Positions 11,490 through 11,505 of a stretch of DNA of 11,505 bases are shown piece by piece (position 1 is the stretch's first letter; the number at the start of each line of letters is the position of its first letter). A program made the position numbers and the translations under genes. The notes under the pieces were generated by a model. It had not been told where the DNA came from. It saw only the letters and a list, made by a program, of their open reading frames with translations, and did no database searches. The stretch spans positions 1-11,505 of the forward strand of contig CAZHRJ010000100.1 of the NCBI GenBank assembly GCA_964534765.1, read 5' to 3'. This DNA is from CAZHRJ01 sp964534765. GTDB taxonomy: Bacteria; Lindowbacteria; 2-12-FULL-62-27.

Positions 11490-11505
11490 GGGCGGTAAAT
11501 CTTGC
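11486..11505 (+). CDS. Possible start of a following gene, cut by the window edge
   Basis: An ATG at 11486 overlaps the msrBA TGA as ATGA and stays open for the six codons (MRAVNL) left in the window. The four-base overlap is typical of coupled genes, and a G-rich stretch (GTGTGGGG) precedes it. Six codons are too few to identify or to be sure it is coding. Confidence 0.25.

Overview
The window reads as a stretch of chromosome from a GC-rich, flagellated, Gram-negative bacterium. The evidence is a MotA/MotB stator pair, a bacterioferritin, a molybdenum hydroxylase operon with its own maturation factor, and a fused methionine sulfoxide reductase with an export-type leader. A Nitrospirota- or Desulfobacterota-like organism would fit, but this is only an impression from protein style. 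No transposase, integrase, phage gene or CRISPR array is visible. The gene content is ordinary housekeeping and metabolism, and I found no clear new multi-gene system.

Layout: (1) 1-2519, DNA repair: the C-terminal end of a Y-family (DinB-like) translesion polymerase, then a complete uvrB. (2) 2520-2996, a bacterioferritin on the minus strand whose stop codon abuts the uvrB stop codon. (3) About 230 bases without a gene, holding the likely bfr promoter and 5' leader and the upstream region of a tRNA. (4) 3225-3298, tRNA-Arg with anticodon GCG. (5) 3302-4069, a minus-strand aldose-1-epimerase / hexose-6-phosphate mutarotase-type protein. (6) 4138-8565, a tight plus-strand operon: XdhC-type maturation factor, molybdopterin subunit, [2Fe-2S] subunit and FAD subunit of a xanthine-dehydrogenase-type enzyme. 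(7) 8566-8669, a gap with three 11-bp tandem units that resemble a widespread environmental repeat. (8) 8670-10207, minus-strand motA-motB with an apparent internal promoter. (9) 10410-11489, an MsrB-MsrA fusion with two credible start codons, followed by the possible first codons of another gene.

Working together: the xdh operon encodes all three electron-transfer modules (Mo to 2Fe-2S to FAD) plus the factor that sulfurates or inserts the cofactor. The Glu and Arg that orient purines in xanthine dehydrogenase are conserved. UvrB and the DinB-like protein share a DNA-damage theme. Bacterioferritin and MsrBA both deal with iron or oxidative stress but are not linked in one operon. MotA and MotB form the flagellar stator.

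Most worth checking: an in-frame insertion of about 21 residues in UvrB just before the Walker B DESH motif; the GCG anticodon; the dual start and Thr-for-Cys replacement in MsrBA; a well-spaced promoter with a palindromic spacer between motA and motB; and a recurring TATACT -10 element close to start codons that lack Shine-Dalgarno sites.
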